This document shows positions 22,843 to 35,300 of a DNA stretch of 64,000 bases, in pieces; the stretch's first letter is position 1, and each line of letters begins with the position of its first letter. The notes under the pieces are model-generated. The model was not told the DNA's origin. It did no database searches and saw only the letters and a list, made by a program, of their open reading frames with translations. A program made the position numbers and the translations under genes. The DNA is from Bradysia coprophila (lineage: Eukaryota > Arthropoda > Insecta > Diptera > Sciaridae): positions 1,399,354 through 1,463,353 of the forward strand of contig NW_023503292.1 in the NCBI RefSeq assembly GCF_014529535.1. Direction: 5' to 3'.

Positions 22843-24399
22843 CTAACTCCCGACCATTATATGTGTAAATGAGTCTATTTCACTTTCTAACATCACTTTA
22901 CTTGGTTCGAGCGGCGGCGACACAGATTTCAGTATATCGTCAGCACTCAATGGAGTTAGTTTCCAACTAGGCAGTAATTCGGTTAGCTCAGGTCCCAGAC
23001 CCAAATCCATATCCAATAAATTGTATTCCCAGTTCGTTGTCGACGAACTACCAGTTAATGTTGTCGTAGTACTGCTTTGCGTTATCGCCATGCTGGTCGT
23101 TTGGGTGGTAAACAGATCGTTGTTGTTCAACGGATCCAATGCCGATTGGGACGATAAACTTAACACCGATCCCCAATTGATAGGCCGGGTACAGTCCTCG
23201 TCACCGAAACCGGAATCGGTATCACCGGATAGTGGGAATGGCGTTGCCCGTCCGGATTGGGCTTCTTTTAGCGGGTCGTACGGTGTAATTGATTCGTTCA
23301 ATGATACGATAGTGGTCACCGATGAGGCTAATCGATTGTTATTGTTTATACTGCTGCTGTTAAATGATGGCTGATTGAAGTTACTATTGCTATTATCACT
23401 GGAGGAGTATTGATTTGGCTGGTTCGAATGTAATTCATTTTGTGCATTATTGTTGATTAGTTTGGAGTTATTGTAATGATTCTGATGGAATTCGGACGCG
23501 TTATTCGGCGACGACTCTTTGCTTTCGTGTTCAATTTCACGGTCTATACTTTTTAGCGTATTGCAAATTAACACAGATCGATACAAAGATTGCTCGGATA
23601 CTTGACGAAATCGCGACAGTTTGAACATGGATAAGTTTCTCATTTTAAGTCTTCGGTCTCTATAGCATTGCTTACTATTGCACCAATTCCCTCTTCCATC
23701 ACAGCAGCGTTTCGGGTGCCTAGAGTCTACACTACCATAACTACCACTGCCTAGTTCCAGGTACGATTTGCCATTTTCAGCACAACGTATTGTCTGCTGT
23801 GGACTTGCTGCTTCCGGCGGTATATAATATCCGTTATTATTCCATGTGTAGTGACCGGCACGGGCATAGTGGCTCGGCGTTCGTGAGCAATTTTGCTGCG
23901 GATATGGTTCCGAATAATAATTTGGTTTCGGATATCCGGGCGGCATGTAACCCCTTGGCGGTGAACTAGGATATCGGATTGGTGAATAACTCGGTATAAT
24001 ACTGTCCTCTTCATCAAAATCATCTTCGAAATCATCGTCGTCCTCTTCCAAATCGTCTGCATTCAATAAGGTGGTTGCTAATGCAGATCTGGTACTATCA
24101 GATCCCCATGTATCAGGTACGGCAACAGCTTGTAATCTTGATATACTATCTACGATTGGTTCAGCACTCCACAGTTCACTCGGCACGGCTACGACTGCTT
24201 CCAGTTTGGCTATGCTATCTTCGGCGCTTGGCGCTTGGAATTTATTTATATTTCTGGAATTAGTTATCGTTGACATTGTCGACCATCGACTCGCTTTCGC
24301 TGGCGTACAGTTCGCCTGTACGTCACCAGCATTACCGCATACACCCACTTCGTATTTTCGTTTCGTGGCCGTTGCCTGAAGACCCATCATTGCTGAATT
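22843..24399 (-). CDS. tara: SERTA-domain transcriptional regulator, Taranis-like
   Basis: Main coding exon, 515 residues from the ATG at 24390, stop at 22845-22843. The SERTA motif lies at about residues 250-292 (RNLSMFKLSRFRQ, then RSVLICNTLKSIDREIEH). The N-terminus has KRKYEV, a basic motif seen in Taranis/TRIP-Br proteins. Residues 111-129 are strongly acidic, the middle is Tyr/Pro and Asn/Ser rich, and the C-terminus (EIDSFTHIMVGS) matches the conserved end of TRIP-Br proteins. Taranis is a nuclear cofactor that links chromatin regulation with cell-cycle control; in Drosophila it also affects sleep. A consensus acceptor (TTTCATTTTCAG) ends at 24400, and the frame stays open to it (Asn-Ser-Ala before Met), so one or more 5' exons lie to the right; the first Met may not be the true start. 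Confidence 0.88.
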   Translation of the reverse strand, partial: NSAMMGLQATATKRKYEVGVCGNAGDVQANCTPAKASRWSTMSTITNSRNINKFQAPSAEDSIAKLEAVVAVPSELWSAEPIVDSISRLQAVAVPDTWGSDSTRSALATTLLNADDLEEDDDDFEDDFDEEDSIIPSYSPIRYPSSPPRGYMPPGYPKPNYYSEPYPQQNCSRTPSHYARAGHYTWNNNGYYIPPEAASPQQTIRCAENGKSYLELGSGSYGSVDSRHPKRCCDGRGNWCNSKQCYRDRRLKMRNLSMFKLSRFRQVSEQSLYRSVLICNTLKSIDREIEHESKESSPNNASEFHQNHYNNSKLINNNAQNELHSNQPNQYSSSDNSNSNFNQPSFNSSSINNNNRLASSVTTIVSLNESITPYDPLKEAQSGRATPFPLSGDTDSGFGDEDCTRPINWGSVLSLSSQSALDPLNNNDLFTTQTTSMAITQSSTTTTLTGSSSTTNWEYNLLDMDLGLGPELTELLPSWKLTPLSADDILKSVSPPLEPSKVMLESEIDSFTHIMVGS

Positions 24400-24402
24400 C
24401 TG

Positions 24403-27191
24403 AAAATGAAAGAAAAATGCGGAGCATTAAGATCTAATCCAACGATTATGAAGACACACAATTTTCTTGGATTTCTTATAAGTAATTATTTAAGTGAATG
24501 TCGCTACAAACTAGCTCATGAGCCAGATTTACTAAGCGCTTGCGTCTCATCCCAGTTACGATAAAGAACTGCATTTTAAAAAAAAAATCTCTTCATTTAC
24601 AATTCATTCCCCAGAAGATATAATTTCAATAAGTCCAGTTCAATTATACAAATATTTTAGACAATGGGGGATTGAAGTTTTGACCAATTCGACGCAGAAC
24701 GTTATTCTAAGCAAAAAATTGTTCTACCTGCCTCTAAAATGCACAGTTTTTTTTATAAAATTAATTTTGTTTACAAAGTACGACCCTAAACAGACCCAAT
24801 TTTGTCAGCCGCCTAAAATGTGCCGGAGGCAGTTTCTAGTCTCGATGAAAATAAGTATGTGTAAGGTGTTCTGCAGCAAGAACTACATGGGTATCGACAA
24901 TTCTGATCAAAAGTAAAATACAGTAAAGTACAGTGTTTGTAATTGTAATTTTGTAATTTTCTTACGGGCGGCTGTGCATTTCGAAGTTTAGACGAACTTA
25001 TAAAAAGATCAGTTCATTTTAGAGACATACCGTTGAACAATTTTTTGTTTAAAATAATGTTTTACGTCGATTAAAAATAACTTATAAAAACTTCAATCTC
25101 CCAATACTATTCTCGTAATTTAAAAAAGAAATGTTCAAACGAATCCTTAAGCTTAAATCCATGACTGGTCCTATAAACTTTTATAAATTTCTAACAATTA
25201 CTGAAGTAGAAATGAAGTGATACAATCATAACCTTGAAGATTTTAACATTTTTATACGATATACGATATAAAACGCACAGTATAAAACTCAACTAACCAT
25301 CATATCTATAACTACCTACTCTAAAAAAAACACACAAAAAAAACTAACATTACTACAAAACACTATTCATATGATGGATATTTTTCTTCGTTTTTTGTTG
25401 TTGTTGTTGTTGTTGTTGTTAGTTGTAGGTAGAGAGTTTTATACCAACGTTTGAGACTTGCATTCGTATTGTAAGAATAGAGCGGCAAAATATTATCTTA
25501 AAATGTAAACGTGCAGCTGTGCCAGTCCCTCTTTTTCGTTGGAAATACACATTTTACTAAAATATGCACCATGGTCGGTAACATTTAATATGTTCGAACA
25601 TATAAACGGTTCGTATATGAAATGTTCAAAGTATTTTGAGGGAAACTTTGAAAATCTTTTAACTTTGAATGGGTTAGGTGTGCGTATTTTAATTACAATT
25701 TATTTTATTTTTGACACCTTTTATAGTTTTGTAACTTTGGTTTTTGACAGAAAAATATTTTAATAATTTTTTCTATCAATTTCTTTTTTCCATAAAGCAG
25801 AAGCAAAAACCTTAGTTCTTAGATCTCAGTTTTTCTTTGTGTTTCAGAATAACGAACGAGCTTACAGAGTATCTAATAAATACCACAAAGGAGTCCTATC
25901 GATTTAGTTACATATTTATTCCAAATTTCTTCTCCACGGGTGTACCACCACTTTACCATAAAAATTGTCGTAAAATACCATCGATTTTAGGCAATTGCCC
26001 GAAGTCAATTAAAAATTCCTATAACAGAAAATCGTTGTTGCCGAAAACTATAACATTCAGAAAATTAAAAAACGAGTCGATCATTTTGAACGACTTCAGC
26101 AGGGCTGGTACAAAAATCAAAAATGTTCTAAGCAGCCACAATAAAAGTTGTTCTAAGTTACACCCCTGTTGCATGCATCCCAACGAAATGATGGTTGGTA
26201 AATTGTGGTGGTAAATGATAATGATGATGGCATTCGACAATTCGAAAGTAGAAATCCCAAAGAAATTACTCTGCGCGACAAGATATCTTGTATATCTTGT
26301 ATACGATTGTGAATATATAAATATTCCCGTAATACAAATTTGAAGAAAAAAAAAACTTCGAACAATATGAATGTACATTTTGTTACACACAGAGTGTGTG
26401 TGTGTCTGTATACGAACGATATATTTTCTCTTAGTATTGGTTGAATCTTAACAAAAATGAACGATAAAATGATGTTGTTGGGTTAGCGTTTTCTGTTTCG
26501 AAAAGAGAATTGTACAAGAGTTTTGTTATGTTTATATCTTACCAAACGAAATAGCAGAATTGGTTTCATAACCTCAATGTTTCTTTTCAGTTTGTTGAAT
26601 AAAATTTCATTCGTTGTCATTAAATAATAAACAACCTTCGCTCAATCGTTTGTACGCATACTTAATTCTTGCAAATTCAGACGAGGAGGAAAGACCACAT
26701 CTAAATATGACTAAAAAATAATACTTAAGGTGACGATAGAATTTTTTTTTTTATTTACGGACTTTCATTTACGGGTATTTCTTCCTTTGCCCGAAGGAAA
26801 AGCTAACATGTTAGCGATTGCGTTAGAATACCCTTGATTACTTTATTCATCAGATGATGATATCTTCGAGACTAAGCAAAATTTTCGAACTGATATTCGC
26901 TCTAATTGTCGGTTGAAAATTCAGACTTAAGAGCCTCAACGAGATTGGTTAGAAGTCCAATCTAAAAATAACCGAGAAATTGTTTGTTTGTTTTTTTTTT
27001 TTAAGAATTTTAAAGAATTGCTTTAACATAGCAAAACGGAGTTCAGTTTAGTCTTTGGAACATATTTCCAAGCATATTTCGCTTTTCAAGGCTTGGTAAA
27101 GTATTTTCCATTGAATTTTCTTTATTTTCGTAGGCTTAAAAATCACATTTTTGATGTGATTGCCGTTTGTAACTGATGTAACTGAGGTAAA
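24403..27191. other. gene-poor region, possibly taranis intron
   Basis: AT-rich, no supported coding region. It includes a (TTG)n microsatellite at 25396-25420 and a dispersed repeat at 25960-26051. It may lie within the first intron of the SERTA gene, as its 5' exon must be further right. Confidence 0.4.
25960..26051 (+). repeat. dispersed repeat; inverted copy at 50132-50220
   Basis: About 90 bases match the reverse complement of 50132-50220, including CAGAAAATCGTTGTTGCCGA and CAATTGCCCGAAG. Function unknown; the two copies are 24 kb apart in opposite orientation. Confidence 0.75.
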
Positions 27192-27377
27192 TTTAAGCCG
27201 TACAAATCAGCAGGAAACGACGGTATTTTCTCAGCTCTACTGAAGGAGAGTGGAGAAATACTGTTGGAACCACTGTGTGATGTGTTACGGAGCTCCTTGG
27301 CACTCGGTCATATACCTGCCGAGTGGGAAAGAGTGAAGGTAACGTTTATTCCTAAGCCGGGATCTAAACCTAATGTT
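27192..27377 (+). pseudogene. non-LTR reverse transcriptase fragment (Jockey/R1-like)
   Basis: One frame reads FKPYKSAGNDGIFSALL, then SLALGHIPAEWERVKVTFIP followed by KPG. These are the N-terminal finger motifs of Jockey/R1/LOA-type reverse transcriptases (K-S-x-G-x-DGI and a V-x-FIPKPG box). Only about 60 residues remain and both ends run into unrelated sequence. It is not related to the RTE copies elsewhere in the window. Confidence 0.8.
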
Positions 27378-30150
27378 ATGTATGCGCTACTAGGATATGT
27401 TAAAATACGCTAAATAAAACAAAAATACTAGGATATCGTAGCGATCGTTTCTGTTCTCAATTGACTCAGAAAAGTGACCTAGGATGAACCAACGTAATCT
27501 CAAATAAATCTTATTCAAGATGGGTTTGTTTTTCCATTCAAACTGTTTTATGTGCAACGTATTGATATTCTCTACAAAAAATGAAGCGACTGCTAATATT
27601 CCGCACATTCGCTTAACGCATAATATAAGAGTTTGTATATAGCACTACAAATTTAACGAAGAAAAAGTTCATTAAATTCTCCACGCAATTATGGAATTTA
27701 ATGTCAAATGTGAATCAAGAAGCACCCACACATATAATGAATATAATCTAGCTAACCATATCCAGATTCTGACTAGCTGACGACGCTTAAATATCAAAAT
27801 ACATCCTTCGTATTATGCAGCAGGTAAAATGAACATTTTTTAAAAGCGAAACAGGTATATTAATCATGTATGTACCACGATTTCAGTCTTGTACGAGAAG
27901 AGAAGTAGAAAAAAAAACACCCGAAACGAATTTCGATATTTCGGATTGATAAAAGGATTTTTTTTTTAAATAAAGCCAACTGCAACATGCATACACCGCT
28001 CATCTGTCAGAATTGTTAAAATGAGGGTTAGTTTCCTTGAAAAAATACGTTTTTTTACTCAACATACTGCATCTTCTGAATTAAAAATAGATTTTTACAA
28101 GAGAATTTTGTCGACAAAACTATAGAACTTTCGCCGTATAATTTTTGGTGTCGATACACTGTCAATTAAATTAATTCGGCGAACATTTTCTATAGTTGTA
28201 TCGATAATTTTCTTGCAGGCTTTAAAGGATCCTAAATTTTCTGATTTTCCTTTAAGAAAATTATAAGATTCTTTCGGTAGTAATCTGTTCTAATATTACT
28301 TCCAGATTTTGTACGAATTTGATGATTTTCTTTTCGAACGATTCTCTTTCTAGTGCAAAGGGAACACGCAATGAAACATGTCGAACCAGAAAATACCTGT
28401 TTCGTTATCACTGCACGTCAGACTCAAAGTTGACCTCAGTAGCAAGACAAGACCAGACATTCGACAACCGCGGTCGATCACGGTTTTATCGTTCTACCGA
28501 GAGGAAAAACGTTTTGTCTTGTGTTGATTGGGTTAAATGTTAGAGATCCACGTACGATATATACTTTGAGATGTATTTCTTGAATTATTTACCCCAATTA
28601 TGATTCCATTCAAAGACTTGATTCGTTATTTAAAACTGGGTCTAGTACTACTACTAGTTGTCAACATTTTGGAGATGTTTCGCCACGGTTTTTGTTGCAT
28701 TTTTCGGATGTTGTTTTCCCTTAAAATTTCTTGAATTTATGTATACGGAATATGAACTCTCTGTGCACTGAAGAGTTAAGCAAAGTATCGATGATGCATA
28801 TACGTTAAAAATGATAAGTAATTTAAAGAAACACAAAGGAGGAACAAAAATTTTGCATTATATCGCAGCGACTTACTAGTCACTCGTAACGTATAAACAA
28901 ATATAACAATTAATACGAAAACAAGGCACAGAGAAAGAGAGATTCATCGGTTGATGATGGTTGCTGGTACCACACCAACAACAACAACAAAATTTCTCTG
29001 ATATAACCATATAATATTAAAATACCGAAGAAAAGCAACATTAAAATAATCGAGACTACGAAACGCTAAAAAAAGAATGATGTGTTGGGTTTGGGTTTTA
29101 TCATGGAAAAGCTTTTTGTAGAGAGGTATGAATATAGTCAAGTTCTGTTACGAACGAATATTATTCTACTTTTACCGTATAACAACTCAAAAACATAATA
29201 TAATATAAATATATATATCTATATATATATATGTATGTATACATATACATCTATATATGTACATAAACACTGAGCATACACACAGAACATACACAACCGA
29301 ACATACATTTATTTCATTTATACATACGGTTCTTGTTCCATACTCTATACCTCTATTCCAAAATATCTATACCGGCACATATAAAATACGAACATTTCGG
29401 ATCGGCGGCGAGGGGAAAACTCTGAACAGTGAACAGTATCTATTGCCAGCAAAATTTTGAGGGTAGAAAATAAAACGTTAAGGGATAATTTTTCCCTACC
29501 CATTGGCCCCCATTTATATTAACGTCTAGAATGTATAATATTATACTCTGTGTATAGATTTCGTGTAGAATGCTATGCTATTCCAGTGTTCACATAGTAC
29601 ATAACCTATATGTACATTTTCATACCGAGAATATTGTATGTATCTATACCTACGTAGACGCTGGGAACATTGGTTGCTAAATAATAATTGTACGTATACA
29701 TTCCTAGCTGTACGTATATATAGATCTACGTACATCTATCCAAGTATTTATATAATATTGGAGAGAATGGAATATACTCAGGGAAAATGTCATACTTCAG
29801 TATTAGAATTATACTGCAAATTGTATGAAATGAAAATGCTGGCGGGAAATGTTTTTCTTCGAAATTATAATAGAAAAGTTTTAGTTTATGAATGTTTTGT
29901 CAGGCCATAGAGAAATGAGTGGTATGAGTGTTTATGTGTGTGTACATCTTGTATTATTTGCGGTGTTTAATAAGGGAAAAAATATGAATGATTTTCTATT
30001 ATCTTCGAAAATAGATTATTTTCCACATCCAAAAATATATTGAACGATTGAGTGCGGCAATAGTTTTCAAATAACATCAAATCTACTATCAAAAGGACAA
30101 TTCAACCAATTTTTTGCTTACTGGTTGAGCTAAAATTTCCCATTTATATT
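27378..30150. other. gene-poor region with inverted repeats and TA microsatellite
   Basis: No supported gene. An imperfect inverted repeat at 28111-28215 pairs ACTATAGAACTTTCGCCG with a diverged complement. A TA/TATG microsatellite lies at about 29200-29265. The slightly GC-richer stretch 28370-28530 has an open frame without recognisable features. Confidence 0.4.
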
Positions 30151-30227
30151 ATTTTATTCAAAAACGTGAGGTAAAGTTAACTTTACTGCACGGATCCAAA
30201 ACTTTACCTCACGTTTTTGAATAAAAT
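30151..30227. repeat. perfect 28-bp hairpin
   Basis: Arms 30151-30178 and 30200-30227 are exact reverse complements (inner part AACGTGAGGTAAAGTT), with a loop of about 21 bases. It is probably a recent palindromic MITE; a small hairpin RNA is also possible but unsupported. Confidence 0.85.
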
Positions 30228-30405
30228 ACTTTACTTGGCAATGGGGTAAACGTCTTGTGTGTTTACCGACCTCGGCTACGTCTCGATCGGAAAATTTCAC
30301 GTGTGACTTGTTGCTCTTGCTACGCTCTTGCCACAAACAACACTCTCAAAACGAAATTTCCATCTTTTTAGCTTTTTTAACTTTTTTTGCTGTCATAGGC
30401 ATGTT

Positions 30406-30615
30406 AATAGTTATTTGTGTATCTGTTTTGGACGATTGTTTTTAGGCAATTTCGCGAGTTGTAGCACGAACGAAGTGAGGGCTACATGCGAAAGTGCCTA
30501 AAATCAATCGTCCAAAATAGATACTCAAAAAATTTTTCATGTAAGGGGTCGAAAACCAGAGAAAAATCTCAAAACTCCCTCATTTTCGGCCCCGACACAT
30601 GAAAAAGTTATTTGT
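30406..30615. repeat. double-hairpin repeat, copy 1
   Basis: Two adjacent hairpins. The first pairs GGACGATTGTTTTTAGGCA with a near-complement ending near 30530 around a CGAACGAAGTGAGGGCTACA loop. The second pairs CATGTAAGGGGTCGAAAA with TTTTCGGCCCCGACACATG. AGTTATTTGT occurs at both outer ends. A copy with about 95% identity by eye lies at 45671-45869. Confidence 0.8.
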
Positions 30616-31949
30616 TAATGGGAGAAAATTTCACCTAGGGCGGAACGATTTTTTGTCCATAAATAGCGTGTTTTGATATTTAGCTATTTTAGTTGAGAAA
30701 ATGATCATTTTCTCACCTAATATGGCGCCTCTCAAAATGACATCAAAACGTCATTTTCACAACGCTTCATAGTGGATAAAATAAGGACAAATACGTTAAA
30801 AAGTTAGATCTATCAGTAATACTGGTAATCCTCAATTGCTTTAGCTAATTGTGGTGGATTAGAATCATGCAAATTCAACTAGTATCATTATTATGTACAA
30901 TAAAACCGGCACTGTATTTCTGTATTTTTCAATCTCAAATTCATAGCAGTTTGTACAATTTTAGCAGTTAGCCACGCTTAACATCGTTATAGTTGTTTAA
31001 ACAACTATAGGTAGAAAAAGTTGAAAATTGAACCGAAAATTCTCGAAAATCTCTGTAGCTTCAAACTGTCATTTTTCGAAAGATGGAACAATGGTGAATT
31101 CCGATTCCAAACAAATCTGGACTGATTCGTTAACATAGGCAAATTCGTAGCCAACAAATCGGCTCAACAATGTAGAAACAAATATATGAAATCATGAATG
31201 ACACTATGAATAATTCAGTTTTGGAACTATTGATTTTTGTATATGGCTAGACTTTAAGTTCACGGGAAATTGTTAACACAAAATGAGTGGCGGGCTATAA
31301 TTTCAAGATTGCATATTTTTCGCAGCTATTGTAATGAACGCTCTGCACGCAGCTTTCGAGCCATATTACGTTTTACCTGGGAACCTTGAATTTTGGATTC
31401 AGTTTTTTTATGTCCGTAAAAAAATTAAATATTTTCGCTAGAACTGGTCATATTGGCTTTCAGTTTAATCGAAGCGATGATGCCAACGCTTTAAGAAGTA
31501 AACTGTAAGAGTTTCAACAATACCGCCACTGTATGTTTAAGTTTATACACCACATTACAAAATGGAATTTATTTTGTAATGTCGAAAAACGAAAACACTT
31601 TATTATGCTTAACGCTGTCTGATCGATTTGTTTAACCGAAAGGAAAACAGAAGCTTCTTTGGGGCAAATTCAGGCAGGAGCAGTTCATTTTTGAAACGTC
31701 AAATGAGAGACCTAATACACTGTATGAAAATGAACTCAAATGAACACTGACATAAGTTGAAAAATTTAATTCGCAAAAAACATACGGCTACTAGATAATA
31801 CAGATCGATAGTAGAAGCAAGTAGAAGCAAGACAGTTTTGGTTGCACTTTTAAGAGCAATTTTCTGTCTGACTATTGAACTGATGAGGTTCATTCGAATC
31901 AAAGCATAGTATTGCCTTTGTACCTGTTTCGTAATTATAATTTCGAAAA
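30616..31949. other. no supported gene
   Basis: AT-rich sequence. GTTGTTTAAACAAC near 30990-31003 is a short perfect palindrome. No coding region, RNA gene or mobile element was recognised. Confidence 0.4.
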
Positions 31950-32359
31950 TTAAGAGGCACCGATACTTTGCCGAAAAGCATACATTTGAGCGATTTTCAA
32001 ATATTGGATTTTAGTTTACTTTTGACGATATCTCTCCACCAGAATCCTTTTTCAAAAATGTACGACTGAAATTCCGACCACAAATGTGTTAGCTTTCAAC
32101 AGAAAATAGATTTGGTTGTAGCAATTTGACCAGCTCTGAGAACAATGAGCAGTTTATCAAATTAAACTGCTCACTTTTCTCAGAGCTGGTCAAACGATTA
32201 CAACCAAAACTAATTTTTATTTAAAGCTAATAGATTCGTGGTCGGAATTGCTGTTGTACATTTTTCGAAAAGGAATCTGATGAAAAGATATTAACAAAAA
32301 TGAAATACGAAACACGCAAATGTAGGCTACAATTTTAGCTAAGTGCCGGTGTCTCTTAA
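31950..32359. mobile_element. foldback MITE flanked by TTAA, copy 2
   Basis: Same architecture and orientation as 15148-15561: ends TTAAGAGGCACCGATACTT and GGTGTCTCTTAA, long arms, and a centre near 32150-32165. It is colinear with copy 1 throughout and about as long (410 versus 414 bases). No coding capacity. Confidence 0.8.
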
Positions 32360-35300
32360 TATAACGTACAAATACATTAATTACATCCCAATTCTTATCG
32401 TTTACCCTCTTCACTTAAATTTGTATAATTTTTCACACATGCATTATTCTTCTGTAGTAACACACTAGCAGTGCCCGTTTTTTCTGCTTTTAATATACAC
32501 CAAATCCTTTCGCTGGAGGACATTCAACATGTAAACCACATAAAACCACGTGCCTTTCGTCAATTCATTTTTATCGAATAAATTGACAGCATATAGCACA
32601 TCAGAGTTGAATATTTTGTTGTTGTTGTTGTTTTTGAATACGCTTTTACGATTTCTTGCACCTACATTTTTTTATGTGCCGCCAAAGTTTTGTGTGTATA
32701 ATATTGCCATGCAAGAGCGTATAAAATTCAGACCAAAAGCATAACGGGCATTTCATTTTCAAAAAATGATATTAAAAATTGTTTATGTAGGATTTTACAA
32801 GCGAATGAAAAAAAAAAGAGTAACAAAAAAAATCATAGACAGTGAGCAGTAAATATAATGATTAAAGAGCTGCTTGGAGAAGGTACCTCAACGACGGATT
32901 CGACGGCGAGAGTTGCCTGATCTGACAAATGTTTTTTTGTGAATGTTACTAAAGTCTGGTTGCGTGCTCAGGCTTTTTTTTCTCCTCTTCAAAGTCAACA
33001 AAAACGATTCAAATGTAAAATAATGTTGATGCGTATCATGGATTTCTAATAAATCATGAAGATATCATTTGAAAGGATTATTCTTTTCATTTCTAAAATA
33101 TTAAAATAACACTTTTGCCCCGTAAGAAACAAAAGAGACAGAGACTTTGTACATTGATTATGAATTTTCATAAATATCATAATCTGAATGTATATATGCG
33201 CATATTATGCAACCAGTATTAAATAATGGCATAGCATCACATATATTGCTAAAAAAAAGGGAATCGACAATTTTGTAACGTCAATAAAATTAATAAACAC
33301 AAAATATTTATCCCGTTACCAAAATATGTTCGTTCCTTTACGTGTTTTCAAAATAATAATAATAACGCTACAAGGTACAATCACATTATACACCCTCTGT
33401 GATCATATCTAAGAAGCTTTCTGACATTAAGTGACAAACATTGCATTTCGTAAACACTATAAAAAAACATGCGCCGACTTCATTCTTTTATAATTCTAAA
33501 TAAACTTTAGTCATTCGTTGTTCTGCGCATAAAATAAAATATAAACGTAAGTATTTTGTCCCCGCACACAGTAGAAAGCGTGTTTGTGACCATCCACACC
33601 GAATGTACCGATCATATCCGAGCGCAACGAATGCGCACCGACATCGAACGATTCAACATCGGCTGTATACCAACTGGTATTAGCCGACGTGCTGTTCGAA
33701 TTCCTCGCTGAACGTTTTCTATGGGCTCGGATCAGCATAGAGAGAACCGACGCAAGCAAGCGAAAAGCAAGGGAACCGTATATACACACAGATAAAATAT
33801 ATTTATAAAGAAACTAATACAATACTCTTACTGACATCTAAAAACATCCATGTTATGTGTATGAAAATTAACTAGAAATGAATGAATGTTTCTCATGTAA
33901 AACGAAAAATGCTACAAAAATTACTTCTCGTCGATGGTTTTATACTTTAAATATTAATTTTCTGTTGATGAAGTTAATAATTTTTTCTTCTTCTCATTTT
34001 CAGTAAAAATATAATTTTAAATAAAAGTTTTTGTTTTTGGTTTTTTATCACGCTATATAATAATGCGGCCGTGTTTGATGCATCGTTGACGAAAAGTGCC
34101 GAAAAATATGTATACGAAATTTTTGAAAGAGAGCCACTAAAAATTTACTTCTTTTTTTATTCGATGGGGGGCAGGGTTTACAAAATCCTTTCAAAGGTTG
34201 CAAAAAGTAAACGATATCCGAATCGCTCTCGTTTTGTAAGTCATGTTATACCTCTGGTTTGGAAAATTTATATATTTTTCTCCGCTAGTCAACCAAGCTT
34301 GTATGCGCACAAAAGTAAAAACAAGCATAGGGTAATATAAAAACTCTTCATTCGAGTATATATATTCTCTGGTCTGGTTCTTTTTTAACCCCGATTGTGA
34401 CGCCACCATGTCACAAAATGTATATAAAAAATTGGAATATACCGAGAACGCATTTGTATACACGTATATAGCAGGCAAGGAATATATACTATATACGCTG
34501 TATTATACGATGATGTCGTCGTGTAGCTTTAGTTTTGCTTGAAACGAGGCCATTTCTGTGTGTATACCTCTATAATGTATATATATATCTATATGGTGGC
34601 GTTGGTACAACGAGAAACGTTGAGCTTGGTATGTATACCGTCAGTCAACCACCCTTTTTCACCACCCACTCTTAAATTCTATATTGTTACCATGGCTACA
34701 TAAATATAGCATATCATGTACTAGGATGGTATAAAATGAACAATAACCGTGGGTGAAGGGGGATATAACAAATAGAAGCAGAGAGAGAGGATGTTTATAT
34801 ATGGAAAAGCATATAAAATGTATATACAAGAGGAATTGTACGAATAGAATATGGTGAAATTGAAGGTGGTTGTGTGGTATAGGGTTGCCCGAACATTCGA
34901 ATGATTTATTATTTATCATATGATGGCTCTCGGTGTAGTATTTAATATTATATTTTGTATAAAATATTTTTTTTTGGGCATACTTTAAAGATTGACTACA
35001 AATATAATACACAAGCGAAGAAAAGAGGAGAGGAAAATATAAATAAATAAATAAAAATTGACTCGGTTGTATACATGAGCAAAGGATTATGAGCATCATT
35101 TCCATTCAATTATAATAGAAAAATTCTGTTATGATATATTTTGGTTTCAAATTCTAGTTGGAAAAATTGTGTGACGCGTCAATTATGTATTATTGTACGA
35201 GAGATAAGACCAACTGCCTGTTGCATGAGCATTATGTAATTGAAGTGAATCTTTTACACGGGTCAAGCAAGAATTTAAGTGGAAGAAGGCAAATATGAAT

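Noticed and set aside
23021..24379. Plus-strand frames opposite the SERTA gene
   Set aside because: They mirror the minus-strand coding exon and have no family features.
33511..33789. 92-residue minus-strand frame in the GC-richer island
   Set aside because: No motif, no splice support and no conserved start; kept only as a possible promoter island.
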